64,000 bases of DNA from Exiguobacterium algae. GTDB lineage: Bacteria; Bacillota; Bacilli; Exiguobacteriales; Exiguobacteriaceae. Under the pieces are notes generated by a model. It ran no database searches. It saw nothing but the letters and a program-made list of their open reading frames with translations, and had not been told where the DNA came from. The stretch is from the NCBI RefSeq assembly GCF_018617875.1, contig NZ_JACSKZ010000005.1, positions 1-64,000 on the forward strand. Reading direction: 5' to 3'. Position numbers and translations under genes: made by a program. This document shows positions 43,526 through 51,712 of the stretch, piece after piece; the stretch's first letter is position 1; each line of letters starts with the position of its first letter.

Positions 43526-44128
43526 ATGTTTCAACCACATACGCAATATCGAGATGAAGATTTCCGCGAGGTGACACTCCGTGACGAAGAACTGTCACAC
43601 GTCACGTTCGAGAGCTGTCGCTTCACGTACGTCGATGCGACGGAACTGCAAACGGACCGCTGTCAGTTCATCAACTGTGATTTTACCGATTCGAAATGGA
43701 ATGCGTCCCGGCATGTCGGGAGTTCATTTTTGAACTGTCAATTCCATGGCGCTAACCTGTTCACGAGTGAGTTTGAGCAATGTAAAATGACGGGGTCTTC
43801 ATTTGAAGAGAGCCAGTTTGAGGGCGTCCGTGTAACAGAAGGCGACTGGTCATTCGTCAACCTTCGTCACGTGTCGCTCAAGAAAATGGATTGGTCCCAC
43901 GTTCGGTTGGTCGAGGCGGACCTGTACGGTGCCGACTTGAGCGAGACGGTGTGGCACCAGGCGGATTTGTCACGGGCGACGCTCCAACATGCGGTGTGCC
44001 GTGGTGCCGACTTCAGAGGAGCGCTCGTCGATGGGGTTGACTTCTCAAACGTGACGTTGCACCAAACAAAACTAGACGCGATGCAGGCGATTCAAGTCGC
44101 GCGCTCATTGGGGGCGATTATAGAATGA
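43526..44128 (+). CDS. Pentapeptide repeat protein, Qnr-like
   Basis: 200 residues of pentapeptide repeats A(D/N)LxX, for example FINCDFTDSKW, FLNCQFHGANLF, ADLYGADLSETVWHQADLSRATL and GADFRGALVDGVDFSNV. The ending VDFSNVTLHQTKLDAMQAIQVARSLGAII follows the Qnr end pattern (G-V-x-L...KLD-x-x-QA...LG-x-x-I). Qnr proteins mimic DNA and shield gyrase from quinolones; that activity is inference. Gene length fits Gram-positive Qnr relatives. It overlaps the next gene by four bases. Confidence 0.82.
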   Translation: MFQPHTQYRDEDFREVTLRDEELSHVTFESCRFTYVDATELQTDRCQFINCDFTDSKWNASRHVGSSFLNCQFHGANLFTSEFEQCKMTGSSFEESQFEGVRVTEGDWSFVNLRHVSLKKMDWSHVRLVEADLYGADLSETVWHQADLSRATLQHAVCRGADFRGALVDGVDFSNVTLHQTKLDAMQAIQVARSLGAIIE

Positions 44129-44955
44129 AACCAACGGAAATCATCAATCAACTCTTGCATTATGCAGAAGAACGCGAAATGATTCGCACGGTTGTGCTGA
44201 ACGGTTCGCTCGTCAATCCGAACATCAAATCGGATCCTTATCAGGATGTGGACATGACCTTTTTTGCTACAGACGTCGCTTCGATCGCTCAGGACAATTC
44301 TTGGATCAACGCGTTTGGGGATGTGTTAATCATGCAAATGCCGGAGACGGCGGATGCATCACGTCACGTAACCTTCCTCGTCCAATATGCGGAGGGGCAC
44401 CGCATCGATCTGACCATTCGCTCCACGGACGATTTGTTGGAAACGCTCGAGACAGACTCGTTGAGTCGTGTCTTACTCGACCGGGACGGACTTGCCGGAC
44501 AACCGTTTCCAAGTGAAAGGTCGTACCGGGTGATGCGTCCGTCCGCCGAACAATATGCGGCGTGCTGGAATGAATTTTGGTGGGTGTCTTTGTACGTTGT
44601 GAAAGGGATCAAACGCCATCAGGTACTTTATGCACTCGATCATTTGGAAATCATGCGGAACATGCTTCGGCAGATGATGGAGTGGAATATCGGGTATGCC
44701 ACGGACTTTACCGTTAATCTCGGAAAATCCGGGGACGGGATGCGTGAGCATCTGCCTGAGGAAATATGGGACATGCTGTGTGCCACGTACGCGTCAGCGG
44801 AACTGAGTGCATTGGAAGACACACACGACCGGCTGATGTCCCTATTCTTCTTCTGTGCCCAGCGTGTCGCCGAACAAGGGGAGTTCTTCTTTCCTGAAGA
44901 AGAGGCGCGTCGTGTCCGTAGCGCATGTGCAACGTTGTGGCATTCAAACGATTAA
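44125..44955 (+). CDS. Aminoglycoside 6-adenylyltransferase-like protein
   Basis: 276 residues, AadK/ANT(6) fold. VLNGSLVNPNIKSDPYQDVDMTFFATDV near 24-51 is the nucleotidyltransferase core; the DxD pair is in QDVDM. The family has GSR where this protein has GSL. The middle and end follow the family: AEGHRIDLTI, DRDG, WNEFWWVSLYVVKGI, LDHLEIMRNMLRQMMEW and GKSGDGMREHLP. Adenylation of streptomycin is known for relatives; whether this variant is active is unclear. Confidence 0.82.
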   Translation: MKPTEIINQLLHYAEEREMIRTVVLNGSLVNPNIKSDPYQDVDMTFFATDVASIAQDNSWINAFGDVLIMQMPETADASRHVTFLVQYAEGHRIDLTIRSTDDLLETLETDSLSRVLLDRDGLAGQPFPSERSYRVMRPSAEQYAACWNEFWWVSLYVVKGIKRHQVLYALDHLEIMRNMLRQMMEWNIGYATDFTVNLGKSGDGMREHLPEEIWDMLCATYASAELSALEDTHDRLMSLFFFCAQRVAEQGEFFFPEEEARRVRSACATLWHSND

Positions 44956-45004
44956 TTGCTGAGTGGGCAGGGAACTCTGTTCTATAGAGAAAGGAGCGTT
45001 CTGC

Positions 45005-45157
45005 ATGAATCCATATACAACGTTCATCGCCCTCCTCGTCGGAAGCCTGCTACTCTTCGTCGGGATTCGCTTGAAAAAGTGGCCGATTATCCTCGTCGCG
45101 CTCATTCCACTCGGTTTGGTTGCCGTCAATTTATTTTTCCTGATCACAGGACGTTAG
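45005..45157 (+). CDS. Small two-helix membrane protein, unknown
   Basis: 50 residues, almost all in two membrane helices (YTTFIALLVGSLLLFVGIRL and WPIILVALIPLGLVAVNLFFLI). AAAGGAG lies about eight bases before the ATG, so translation is likely. Lies 50 bases after the ANT(6)-like gene. Confidence 0.6.
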   Translation: MNPYTTFIALLVGSLLLFVGIRLKKWPIILVALIPLGLVAVNLFFLITGR

Positions 45158-45184
45158 AAGACTGCATGTCAGTCTTCTTTTTTG
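45156..45184. terminator. Bidirectional terminator
   Basis: AGAAGACTG pairs with CAGTCTTCT around CATGT, then six T. The minus-strand channel gene ends inside it. Confidence 0.88.
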
Positions 45185-45564
45185 TACATCGATTTGATGA
45201 AGAAGGCACTCGGTAACAAAATGCCGATGGCGCCTTCGATGATGGCGAATAATCGGGTCAAACCAATTGGCAACAAATCACCAAAGCCAATCGATAGTAA
45301 AGTGACCCCGCTGAAGTACAGGAGATTTTCCCAAGTCGGTTCGACGGCATTCATGGATTCGAGTGAAGTCACAAGAATGACTGAATCACGAGATAATGCA
45401 TAATAAATTAACGTGAATCCTAACATGACACCGAATAGGCTAACGAACAACTGAGCGAACAATCTCCCATCAAATCCTGTTTGCTTGTACGTTTGACGTT
45501 TGAAAAACCAAAACACGTTCAAGCTGATGAAAAGTAATGCAATGGTTAATAAAATCGTACTCAA
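45169..45564 (-). CDS. Two-pore-helix-type potassium channel protein
   Basis: 131 residues (Ion_trans_2 type). Three hydrophobic segments: ILLTIALLFISLNVFWFF, LFAQLFVSLFGVMLGFTLIYYAL, and the final helix FAIIEGAIGILLPSAFFIK. Between the last two lies the pore loop LLYFSGVTLLSIGFGDLLP with filter SIGFGD. GFGD instead of GYGD is a known natural variant. There is no RCK or nucleotide-binding domain. TTG 45564 is chosen by distance to AAAGGAT; GTG 45573 abuts that site. Confidence 0.8.
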   Translation of the reverse strand: MSTILLTIALLFISLNVFWFFKRQTYKQTGFDGRLFAQLFVSLFGVMLGFTLIYYALSRDSVILVTSLESMNAVEPTWENLLYFSGVTLLSIGFGDLLPIGLTRLFAIIEGAIGILLPSAFFIKSMYKKED

Positions 45565-45644
45565 TCTGGACACATCCTTTTCATGTAAATGAGTTCATTT
45601 ATCCATTCCCGAAGCGAAGAATGAAAAACGGAATCGGAAAAGGT

Positions 45645-45672
45645 TTGCAATTGATGAAAAGATTGATAGAAT
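45645..45672 (+). promoter_or_regulatory. Promoter of the thiamine operon
   Basis: TTGCAA (45645-45650), 16 bases, TAGAAT (45667-45672), about 33 bases upstream of the riboswitch. Confidence 0.65.
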
Positions 45673-45704
45673 GTGGTCGAAGACGACTGAATTTCATAAT
45701 GTTT

Positions 45705-45794
45705 GCCACTAGGGGAGTCGCGTCACGCGGCTGAGATGGACAAGGTCCAGACCCTTCGAACCTGATCTAGTTCACGCTAGCGTAGGGAAGTGGG
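45705..45794 (+). promoter_or_regulatory. TPP riboswitch
   Basis: THI-box elements are present: CCACTAGGGG (45706-45715), GCTGAGA (45730-45736 region), ACCCTTCGAACCTGATCTAG (45751-45770) and CGTAGGGAAGTGG (45780-45792). It binds thiamine pyrophosphate and is followed by a terminator about 45 bases later, so TPP should attenuate transcription of tenA-thiMDE. Confidence 0.97.
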
Positions 45795-45832
45795 CGAGAC
45801 GACTCATATGGCTTCACCTAGATATGACTGTT

Positions 45833-45871
45833 CGAGACGCCGCTTCCGTTATGGGAGGCGGCGTCTTTTTA
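45833..45871 (+). terminator. Riboswitch-controlled terminator
   Basis: AGACGCCGC (45835-45843) pairs with GCGGCGTCT (45858-45866), then T residues. Located between the TPP aptamer and tenA. Confidence 0.88.
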
Positions 45872-45893
45872 TCTGTTATAAGGGGGAGTTATT

Positions 45894-46568
45894 ATGAAAT
45901 TTACAGATCACTTACGTCAGGAAGCGGATGGATTGTTTGAAGCAAGCTTTTATCATCCGTTCGTCCGTTCACTCGGAGAAGGAACGCTCGATGAGAAAAA
46001 GTTTAGACATTACGTCATGCAAGACTCGTATTACTTGAATCAATTCTCGAAAGTGCAGGCCAAAGGGGCGACGCTTGCACCGACGATGGAACTATCGAGT
46101 CGCTTTTTGACGCATGCCTTACACACGATTGAGGCGGAACTCTCACTTCATCGTGAGTTCTTTACGATGCTCAACGTGACGGATGTTGAACTGGCGACAT
46201 TCGAGCCGGCACCGACTGCTTACGCGTATGCACTTCATATGCAACAGGCAGGGCCGACACTCGGTGATGTATTGGCGTCAATCCTCCCGTGTTATTGGGT
46301 GTATTACGAAATCGGTGAACGTCTAAAAGACAAACGACCCAACCATCCGATTTATTCAGCTTGGATTGCGACGTACGGTTCGGAGTGGTTCCGTGAGTTG
46401 GTGGAAGAACAGATTGATCGGTTGGATGAATTGGCTGGACAAGCGACGGAAGAAGAGCGCGTGCGTTACACAAAACTCTTCTTGAAGAGTTGCTATTACG
46501 AAGTCGCCTTCTGGGAAATGGCATGGACACTCGAATCATGGTCGTTGTCACAGGAGGTCAACCAATGA
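45894..46568 (+). CDS. tenA: Thiaminase II / aminopyrimidine aminohydrolase
   Basis: TenA, 224 residues, all-helical. It hydrolyses formylaminopyrimidine breakdown products of thiamine to HMP for salvage. FYHPFVRSLGEGTLDEKKFRHYVMQDSYYLNQFSK is the family start, the catalytic Cys sits in SILPCYWVYYEIG near 133, and CYYEVAFWEMAW near 202 supplies the active-site Glu. GGGGGAG precedes the ATG. First gene of the TPP-controlled operon. Confidence 0.95.
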   Translation: MKFTDHLRQEADGLFEASFYHPFVRSLGEGTLDEKKFRHYVMQDSYYLNQFSKVQAKGATLAPTMELSSRFLTHALHTIEAELSLHREFFTMLNVTDVELATFEPAPTAYAYALHMQQAGPTLGDVLASILPCYWVYYEIGERLKDKRPNHPIYSAWIATYGSEWFRELVEEQIDRLDELAGQATEEERVRYTKLFLKSCYYEVAFWEMAWTLESWSLSQEVNQ

Positions 46569-47356
46569 GGCATGAGATTTGGAGTGAGATTCGAAAACAA
46601 TCGCCATTAATCCACAACATCACAAATACAGTCGTCGCCAACTTTTCGGCGAATGGACTGCTCGCCATCGGTGCCTCTCCTGTCATGGCAGATGCGATTG
46701 AAGAAGTGGCAGAGATGACATTTGTGAGCGATGCGCTCGTGTTAAACATCGGGACACTCGGTACGATGACTGAGGCGACGATGATTCGTGCGGGGCAGGC
46801 GGCGAATGAAGCGGGATGCCCGATTGTACTCGATCCGGTTGGAGTCGGGGCGACGTCGTTCCGCCGGGATGTTGTCGAGCGTATTTTGCGTCACGTCCGT
46901 GTCACGGTCATTCGGGGAAATGCAGGCGAAATCGCGACATTGATAGGTGTCGATTGGGTAGCGCGAGGTGTCGATGCGGGTGACGGGGCGTGTGAACCAC
47001 GCCAATTAGCACTCGAGGCGGCGAAACGATACGGATGTGTCGTAGCCGTGACTGGAAAAGAAGACGTGGTCAGCGACGGGAATGTCGTCATGGAAGTACG
47101 AGGTGGGACAAAACGGATGACCGAGACAACCGGTACAGGCTGTCTACTCAGTGCGGTCGTCGGAGCATGTCTAGCGGTCGAAAAGAATGCACTCAAGGCG
47201 ACGGTGACAGCCGTATCAGGATATGCCTATTGCGGGGAGTTAGCGAGTGAACGGGCAGAAGGACCAGGAGATTTTCCGATTCACTTTTTAAATGCCCTCC
47301 ATCAATTGACGCAATATACAATCCCGACGAATCGAATCGAGGTGTCGACATCATGA
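46565..47356 (+). CDS. thiM: Hydroxyethylthiazole kinase
   Basis: 263 residues. Phosphorylates the thiazole moiety for thiamine salvage. PLIHNITNTVVANFSANGLLAIGASPVMAD near 14-43 forms the substrate site, DPVGVGATSFR near 94 binds phosphate, and the anion-hole motif is TETTGTGCLLSAVVGA near 188. It overlaps tenA by four bases, with AGGAGGT upstream, and thiD by four bases. Confidence 0.95.
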   Translation: MRHEIWSEIRKQSPLIHNITNTVVANFSANGLLAIGASPVMADAIEEVAEMTFVSDALVLNIGTLGTMTEATMIRAGQAANEAGCPIVLDPVGVGATSFRRDVVERILRHVRVTVIRGNAGEIATLIGVDWVARGVDAGDGACEPRQLALEAAKRYGCVVAVTGKEDVVSDGNVVMEVRGGTKRMTETTGTGCLLSAVVGACLAVEKNALKATVTAVSGYAYCGELASERAEGPGDFPIHFLNALHQLTQYTIPTNRIEVSTS

Positions 47357-48192
47357 GACCACAAGTTTTGACGATTGCAGGTTCTGATTCAGGGGGCGGA
47401 GCGGGTATTCAAGCTGATTTAAAAACGTTTCAAGAACTCGGTGTATTCGGAACAAGTGTACTTTCCGCCATCACAGCCCAGAATACACTCGGCGTGCATG
47501 GGATTGAAACGATTTCCGTTGACATGATTACTCGGCAAATCGATGTAGTGGCCAATGACTTTCAGATTACAGCATGTAAGACAGGCATGTTGGTAGATGC
47601 GGAGCGGATTGAAGCGGTAGCCGCAGCACTTGAACGTCATCGTTTCCGACACGTCGTCGTCGATCCTGTCATGGTGGCGAAAGGGGGCGCTTCTTTGTTA
47701 CAAGTTAGTGCGATTGAGGCACTTCGGACGAAATTGTTACCATATGCGACGGTCGTGACACCGAATATCCCTGAGGCGGAAGTGTTAGCCGGAATCGAGA
47801 TTCGGACGAAGGCAGACCGAATGAAGGCCGCCCAACAGATTCGCTTACTCGGCGTTGATGTCGTCATCATCAAAGGTGGACATATGGAAGGTGTGGAGGC
47901 CGTCGATTTGATTGTGTCCGAATCTGAAGCGTTTCAAGTGAGCGCACCCCGCGTTGAGACGAAAGACACACATGGAACGGGATGTACGTTCTCTGCAGCT
48001 TTGACGGCTGAGCTGGCATACGGGAAGACACTTCGTCAAGCCGTCGTGGATGCGAAACAATTTATCCATCAGGCGATTACGCATGGATTATCGATTGGAC
48101 AGGGGCATGGACCGACGAATCATTGGGGACATCGTTTAGCGAAAGAAGAGGTGATTACCGTTGACGTCATGTACGAAACGAGCGATCGCTAA
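47353..48192 (+). CDS. thiD: HMP/HMP-phosphate kinase
   Basis: 279 residues, ribokinase fold. TIAGSDSGGGAGIQADLKTFQELGVFG at the start, ITAQNTLGV near 41, DPVMVAKGG near 108 and KDTHGTGCTFSAALTAEL near 207, the last holding the catalytic Asp/His-Gly-Thr-Gly loop. It phosphorylates hydroxymethylpyrimidine twice. Overlaps thiM by four bases and thiE by 32 bases. Confidence 0.95.
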   Translation: MRPQVLTIAGSDSGGGAGIQADLKTFQELGVFGTSVLSAITAQNTLGVHGIETISVDMITRQIDVVANDFQITACKTGMLVDAERIEAVAAALERHRFRHVVVDPVMVAKGGASLLQVSAIEALRTKLLPYATVVTPNIPEAEVLAGIEIRTKADRMKAAQQIRLLGVDVVIIKGGHMEGVEAVDLIVSESEAFQVSAPRVETKDTHGTGCTFSAALTAELAYGKTLRQAVVDAKQFIHQAITHGLSIGQGHGPTNHWGHRLAKEEVITVDVMYETSDR

Positions 48193-48802
48193 GCAACTTC
48201 GTCTTTATTTTGTGTGTGGGACGACGGATACATCTGATTTGGTGGGGACACTCGAAACGGTACTTCGATGTGGTGTGACATGTTTTCAATTTCGCGAAAA
48301 AGGTAAAGGTGCATTGTATGGAGATGAAAAAGAAGCAATGGCGAAGGCGCTCCAACATGTATGTCGACAAGCGAACGTTCCGTTTATCATCAATGACGAT
48401 GTGAACTTGGCGCTCTCGATCGATGCAGACGGTGTGCATGTCGGACAAGACGATTTGCCTGCCGAATGGGTTCGTAAACAATTAGGAACTGACAAATGGT
48501 TAGGGGTGTCCGTCCATACGATGGAGGAAGTAAGTGCGGCTCTTCCATTTGCAGATTATGTCGGGATTGGCCCGATTTACGCGACGAAGAGTAAGTTAGA
48601 TGCGGGACGTGTGCGCGGGACGGAACTGATTCAGCAGGTTCGTCAGCAATATCCGCAGCTTCCGATTGTGGGGATTGGAGGTATTCTTCCGGAGCATGTT
48701 CCTTCAATCGTTTCTGACGGGGCAGACGGCGTTGCCGTCATCTCTGCCATTGCTTCTGCACCGGACGTAGCAACAGCTACCCGGCGTTTCGCTTGTCTCT
48801 GA
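48161..48802 (+). CDS. thiE: Thiamine-phosphate synthase
   Basis: 213 residues, TIM barrel joining HMP-PP and thiazole phosphate. FQFREKGKG near 43, INDDVNLALSIDADGVHVGQDD near 76-97, YVGIGPIYATKSK near 133 and VGIGGILPEHVPSIVSDGADGVAVISAI at the end are all family motifs. TTG 48161 is used: GAGGTG lies seven bases upstream inside thiD. Operon end; with no thiC or thiG nearby, the unit is for salvage. Confidence 0.93.
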   Translation: MTSCTKRAIAKQLRLYFVCGTTDTSDLVGTLETVLRCGVTCFQFREKGKGALYGDEKEAMAKALQHVCRQANVPFIINDDVNLALSIDADGVHVGQDDLPAEWVRKQLGTDKWLGVSVHTMEEVSAALPFADYVGIGPIYATKSKLDAGRVRGTELIQQVRQQYPQLPIVGIGGILPEHVPSIVSDGADGVAVISAIASAPDVATATRRFACL

Positions 48803-48827
48803 ATTTAATTATTGAGGAGGAAGACAG

Positions 48828-49466
48828 ATGAACGTATTTGTAATCGGTGCAAACGGTCAGATTGGCCATCAGTTGGTGGAAAAGTTACACAATGAAGGAA
48901 AGCATCACGTCACGGCGATGGTGCGTAAAGAAGAACAACTCAATGACTTCAAGTCAAAAGGATACAACGCCGTACTCGGTGACCTCGAAGGATCGGTAGA
49001 AGATTTGCAAAAGGTGATCGATGGGATGGATGTCATCGTGTTCGCAGCAGGTTCTGGTGGAAGCACCGGGGCAGACAAGACACTTTTAATTGACCTAGAC
49101 GGTGCAGCGAAGAGTATTGAAGCGGCACAAGCGAACGGGAACATCAAACACTTCGTCATGGTCAGCGCCTTAAAAGCAGAAGACCGCTCGGCTTGGCCAG
49201 ACTCAATGAAGCCGTACTACGTAGCGAAGCATCATGCCGATCGCTTACTCGAACAGAGTGGACTCACATACACGATTGTTCGTCCGGGTGCGTTGACAGA
49301 CGATGCAGGTACGGGCAAGGTGAACACGCAATTCGAAGGAAGTGGTGAGATTCCACGTGAAGACGTGGCATCGTTCTTGGTACACGTGCTCCATAATCAT
49401 TCAAACGTCAAGAACAAAGCGATTGATTTAATCAAAGGCGATACGCCGATTGAGCAATCGGTTTAA
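48828..49466 (+). CDS. NAD(P)-binding atypical SDR, YhfK-like
   Basis: 212 residues. FVIGANGQIGHQLVEKL binds the dinucleotide, VLGDLEGSVEDLQKVIDGMDVIVFAAGSGG near 50-80, FVMVSALKAED near 112 and YYVAKHHADRLLEQSGLTYTIVRPGAL near 130-155 are typical. Function unknown; relatives are redox-stress or flavin reductase-like. It starts 25 bases after thiE with no terminator between, so it may share the thiamine transcript. Confidence 0.88.
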   Translation: MNVFVIGANGQIGHQLVEKLHNEGKHHVTAMVRKEEQLNDFKSKGYNAVLGDLEGSVEDLQKVIDGMDVIVFAAGSGGSTGADKTLLIDLDGAAKSIEAAQANGNIKHFVMVSALKAEDRSAWPDSMKPYYVAKHHADRLLEQSGLTYTIVRPGALTDDAGTGKVNTQFEGSGEIPREDVASFLVHVLHNHSNVKNKAIDLIKGDTPIEQSV

Positions 49467-49470
49467 CAGA

Positions 49471-49500
49471 GAGCGGGGTGCATCGTCATCCCGCTTTTTG
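49471..49500 (+). terminator. Terminator after the YhfK-like gene
   Basis: AGCGGG pairs with CCCGCT, followed by TTTTT. Could end the thiamine operon transcript. Confidence 0.75.
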
Positions 49501-49578
49501 AATGGATGGACCGCGTTACAAGCACCGGAATAACGGGAACAGAGAAACAGTTGAATGTTTGAGAGGAGGAAACGGGAA

Positions 49579-50028
49579 ATGTCTGAAAAACCACTTGTGA
49601 CGATGCGCGCTGAAGGCGAGGCGGGCGGCGTCAAGACGACGGTACGTGTTGGCGAGCATACACCATTTATCGTTGACGAGCCGGAACGGCTTGGGGGGAC
49701 GAACGCGGGACCGAACCCACTCGAGTATCTGCTCGGTGCGCTCTCGTCCTGTACGACCATCATGATTGCTTATGTGGCACAAGATTTGAATTTTGATTAC
49801 GAAGGCGTCTCCTTTGTCACGGAAGGAAAACTAGACCCTCGTGGTTTTCAAGGGATGGAGGGTGTGCGCACTTATTTTGAATCCGTCCATGTGCAGATCG
49901 TGTTGGATACGAAAGAGTCAGGTGACCGGATTGCCGAGCTGCAAAAAGGGGTCGAAGCGAGATGTCCGATTCACAACCTGATGCATGCGGCGGACGTTCA
50001 CATCACATCCGAGTGGAGCCGAAAGTAA
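49579..50028 (+). CDS. OsmC family protein
   Basis: 149 residues. The two catalytic Cys are visible: LLGALSSCTTIMIAYVAQDL near 51-70 and VEARCPIHNLMHAADVHITSEW near 125-146. OsmC/YhfA proteins are thiol peroxidases acting on organic hydroperoxides. GAGGAGG is nine bases before the ATG. The upstream neighbour is the YhfK-like reductase gene. Confidence 0.92.
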   Translation: MSEKPLVTMRAEGEAGGVKTTVRVGEHTPFIVDEPERLGGTNAGPNPLEYLLGALSSCTTIMIAYVAQDLNFDYEGVSFVTEGKLDPRGFQGMEGVRTYFESVHVQIVLDTKESGDRIAELQKGVEARCPIHNLMHAADVHITSEWSRK

Positions 50029-50052
50029 AAGATGGGGTATCCCATCTTTTTT
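50026..50052 (+). terminator. Terminator after the OsmC gene
   Basis: AAAGATGGG and CCCATCTTT with loop GTAT, then TTT. Confidence 0.85.
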
Positions 50053-50111
50053 GTGTGCAAAGGAATGAAGGAGAGGTATACCGAATAGACATATAGAAAG
50101 GGGGGAGAGAA

Positions 50112-50519
50112 ATGAAAATCAAACCGATGACGCGAGGTGACGCGCAAGTCATCCAATCCTGGACGTATCTCCCGCCTTATGACTTTTACAACCAATCTTC
50201 GTCTGAAGAGGGCATCGAGGAACTGATGGCCTATCACGCAATCTATCGGGATGAGGAGCTGATCGGATTTTATTGTCTCGGATCGTTTGCCCAAGTCCCG
50301 AATTCGACCTATTCGTATTCAGCGGACTATACGGATGTTGGCTTTGGGATGCGACCGGACTTGACCGGTCAAGGTAATGGGCGTGTATTTGTCGAGTACG
50401 TGATGAGCATGGCGGAGAAAGGAAAACGGCCTCTTCGTCTGACCGTCGCATCATTCAATCAACGTGCCATTCGTCTCTATGAACAAGTCGGATTCCGTAC
50501 ACTGACGGCGTTCGATTGA
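50112..50519 (+). CDS. GNAT family acetyltransferase
   Basis: 135 residues, RimI-type GNAT. DAQVIQSWTYLPPYDFYN near 11-28, GFGMRPDLTGQGNGRVFVEYVM near 77-98 as acetyl-CoA site and LTVASFNQRAIRLYEQVGFR near 110. The acceptor is unknown. GGGGGGAG precedes the ATG. Confidence 0.88.
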   Translation: MKIKPMTRGDAQVIQSWTYLPPYDFYNQSSSEEGIEELMAYHAIYRDEELIGFYCLGSFAQVPNSTYSYSADYTDVGFGMRPDLTGQGNGRVFVEYVMSMAEKGKRPLRLTVASFNQRAIRLYEQVGFRTLTAFD

Positions 50520-50552
50520 AACGGGACGGTGTTCCAGGTGATGACGCGATAA

Positions 50553-50999
50553 TCATCCATATTTTTTCTGATGGGCTTTTTTTCGGGTGATGTAATCCTC
50601 GTCGGCGCGGACCCGGTCCCAATACGTTTTGAAAATCCGGGCCGATTCGGCCTTTTCTTCGTCAATGTGCCGTTCGTGAATCGCACCATCTTCTTTATAT
50701 TTCCGACCACCCTTGTAATTGGCATAACGACGGGCGCGTGTGTAGCCCATTTGAATAAACTTCCGTGCCATGTCCATCCCGACAAAGTCGTCGTTCGCCC
50801 GATACTGTTCAAATAACGCCATAATTTCCTCAGCTGATTGTTTCGCAATCTCCGGGGTTTTAAACCGCCAATGGGGCAAGATTTCACTTTTGTACGGTTC
50901 GACCAGCAGGACACCTTGTTCGCCACGACCGACGCGATACAGTTCCGGCTGCTCACGAAAATTGATGTTCTCAAAATCCAACTCATAATCAAAAGGCAT
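50553..50999 (-). CDS. DUF4385 family protein
   Basis: 148 residues. Begins MPFDYELDFENINFREQPELYRVGRGEQGVLLVEPYKSEILPHWRFKTPEIA and continues DDFVGMDMARKFIQMGYTRARRYANYKGGRKY, a very conserved block I recognise as DUF4385, of unknown function. ATG 50999 is seven bases after GAGGAGG; ATG 51005 is one base after it. Convergent with the GNAT gene. Confidence 0.85.
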   Translation of the reverse strand: MPFDYELDFENINFREQPELYRVGRGEQGVLLVEPYKSEILPHWRFKTPEIAKQSAEEIMALFEQYRANDDFVGMDMARKFIQMGYTRARRYANYKGGRKYKEDGAIHERHIDEEKAESARIFKTYWDRVRADEDYITRKKAHQKKYG

Positions 51000-51069
51000 G
51001 TGCATTCCTCCTCTCGTAACGTTTTCCCACAAGAGAGAGGTCAGAAACAAGATAGGAAGAAGGGATACG

Positions 51070-51603
51070 ATGATTCAATTGGAAACCGAACGTTTGCGAT
51101 TGAGAGAGTTTACTTTAGACGATGCCGAAGACATGTATCACTACGCAAAAGATGCGCGTGTCGGACCGATGGCCGGCTGGGCGCCCCATCGGTCGCTTGA
51201 AGAAACAAAAGAAGTCATTCAACTCTTTATTGCTGAGCAAGACGTATGGGCAATCGTGCTGAAAGACACGGGACGCGTCATCGGAAGCATCGGATTACAT
51301 GAACGGAAACCGGACCCAGCGGTTCAACATGAGGCGCAACGTGAAATCGGGTACGTGCTCAGCCCGGACTACTGGGGGAAAGGATACGTGCCGGAAGCGG
51401 TACGTGAAGTACAGCGTTATGGCTTCGAACAATTAGAGCTTGAGCGGATTTGGTGCGGTTATTACAGCTATAATGACCGATCACGTCGGGTCGTCGAGAA
51501 ATGCGGATTTACGTACGCCTTTACGAAACAACAGCAGTTGACTCGATTAGACGGTCGAACCGTCGATTTTCTAGTGTATATGATCCAGCAGCCCACACCT
51601 TGA
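51070..51603 (+). CDS. GNAT acetyltransferase, RimJ/RimL type
   Basis: 177 residues. LETERLRLREFTLDDAEDMYHYAKD starts the domain, REIGYVLSPDYWGKGYVPEAVREVQRYGFEQL near 96-127 holds the cofactor loop, and YYSYNDRSRRVVEKCGF near 135 follows the RimJ/RimL pattern. Target unknown. A terminator overlaps its end. Confidence 0.9.
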   Translation: MIQLETERLRLREFTLDDAEDMYHYAKDARVGPMAGWAPHRSLEETKEVIQLFIAEQDVWAIVLKDTGRVIGSIGLHERKPDPAVQHEAQREIGYVLSPDYWGKGYVPEAVREVQRYGFEQLELERIWCGYYSYNDRSRRVVEKCGFTYAFTKQQQLTRLDGRTVDFLVYMIQQPTP

Positions 51604-51628
51604 CGTTTCAATCATCAAGGTGTTTTTA
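51594..51628 (+). terminator. Terminator overlapping the RimJ-like gene end
   Basis: ACACCTTGA (51594-51602) pairs with TCAAGGTGT (51615-51623), then TTTTT. The stem includes the stop codon. Confidence 0.88.
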
Positions 51629-51648
51629 TACGGAATTGAAAAAAGGGC

Positions 51649-51677
51649 TTGATATGTAACCGGTTACACATTAAGAT
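51649..51677 (+). promoter_or_regulatory. rbs promoter with embedded RbsR operator
   Basis: -35 TTGATA (51649-51654), 17-base spacer, -10 TAAGAT (51672-51677). The spacer begins with the perfect 14-bp palindrome TGTAACCGGTTACA (51655-51668), a LacI-family type operator. Bound repressor would block polymerase directly. Confidence 0.85.
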
Positions 51678-51681
51678 GACA

Positions 51682-51696
51682 TTGTAAGCGTTTCCA
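51682..51696 (+). promoter_or_regulatory. cre site for CcpA
   Basis: TTGTAAGCGTTTCCA fits every position of the cre consensus WTGNAANCGNWNNCW. It sits just past the -10 box, near the start point, so CcpA should repress the ribose operon when preferred sugars are present. Confidence 0.85.
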
Positions 51697-51712
51697 GAAT
51701 AGGAGTGGGAAG

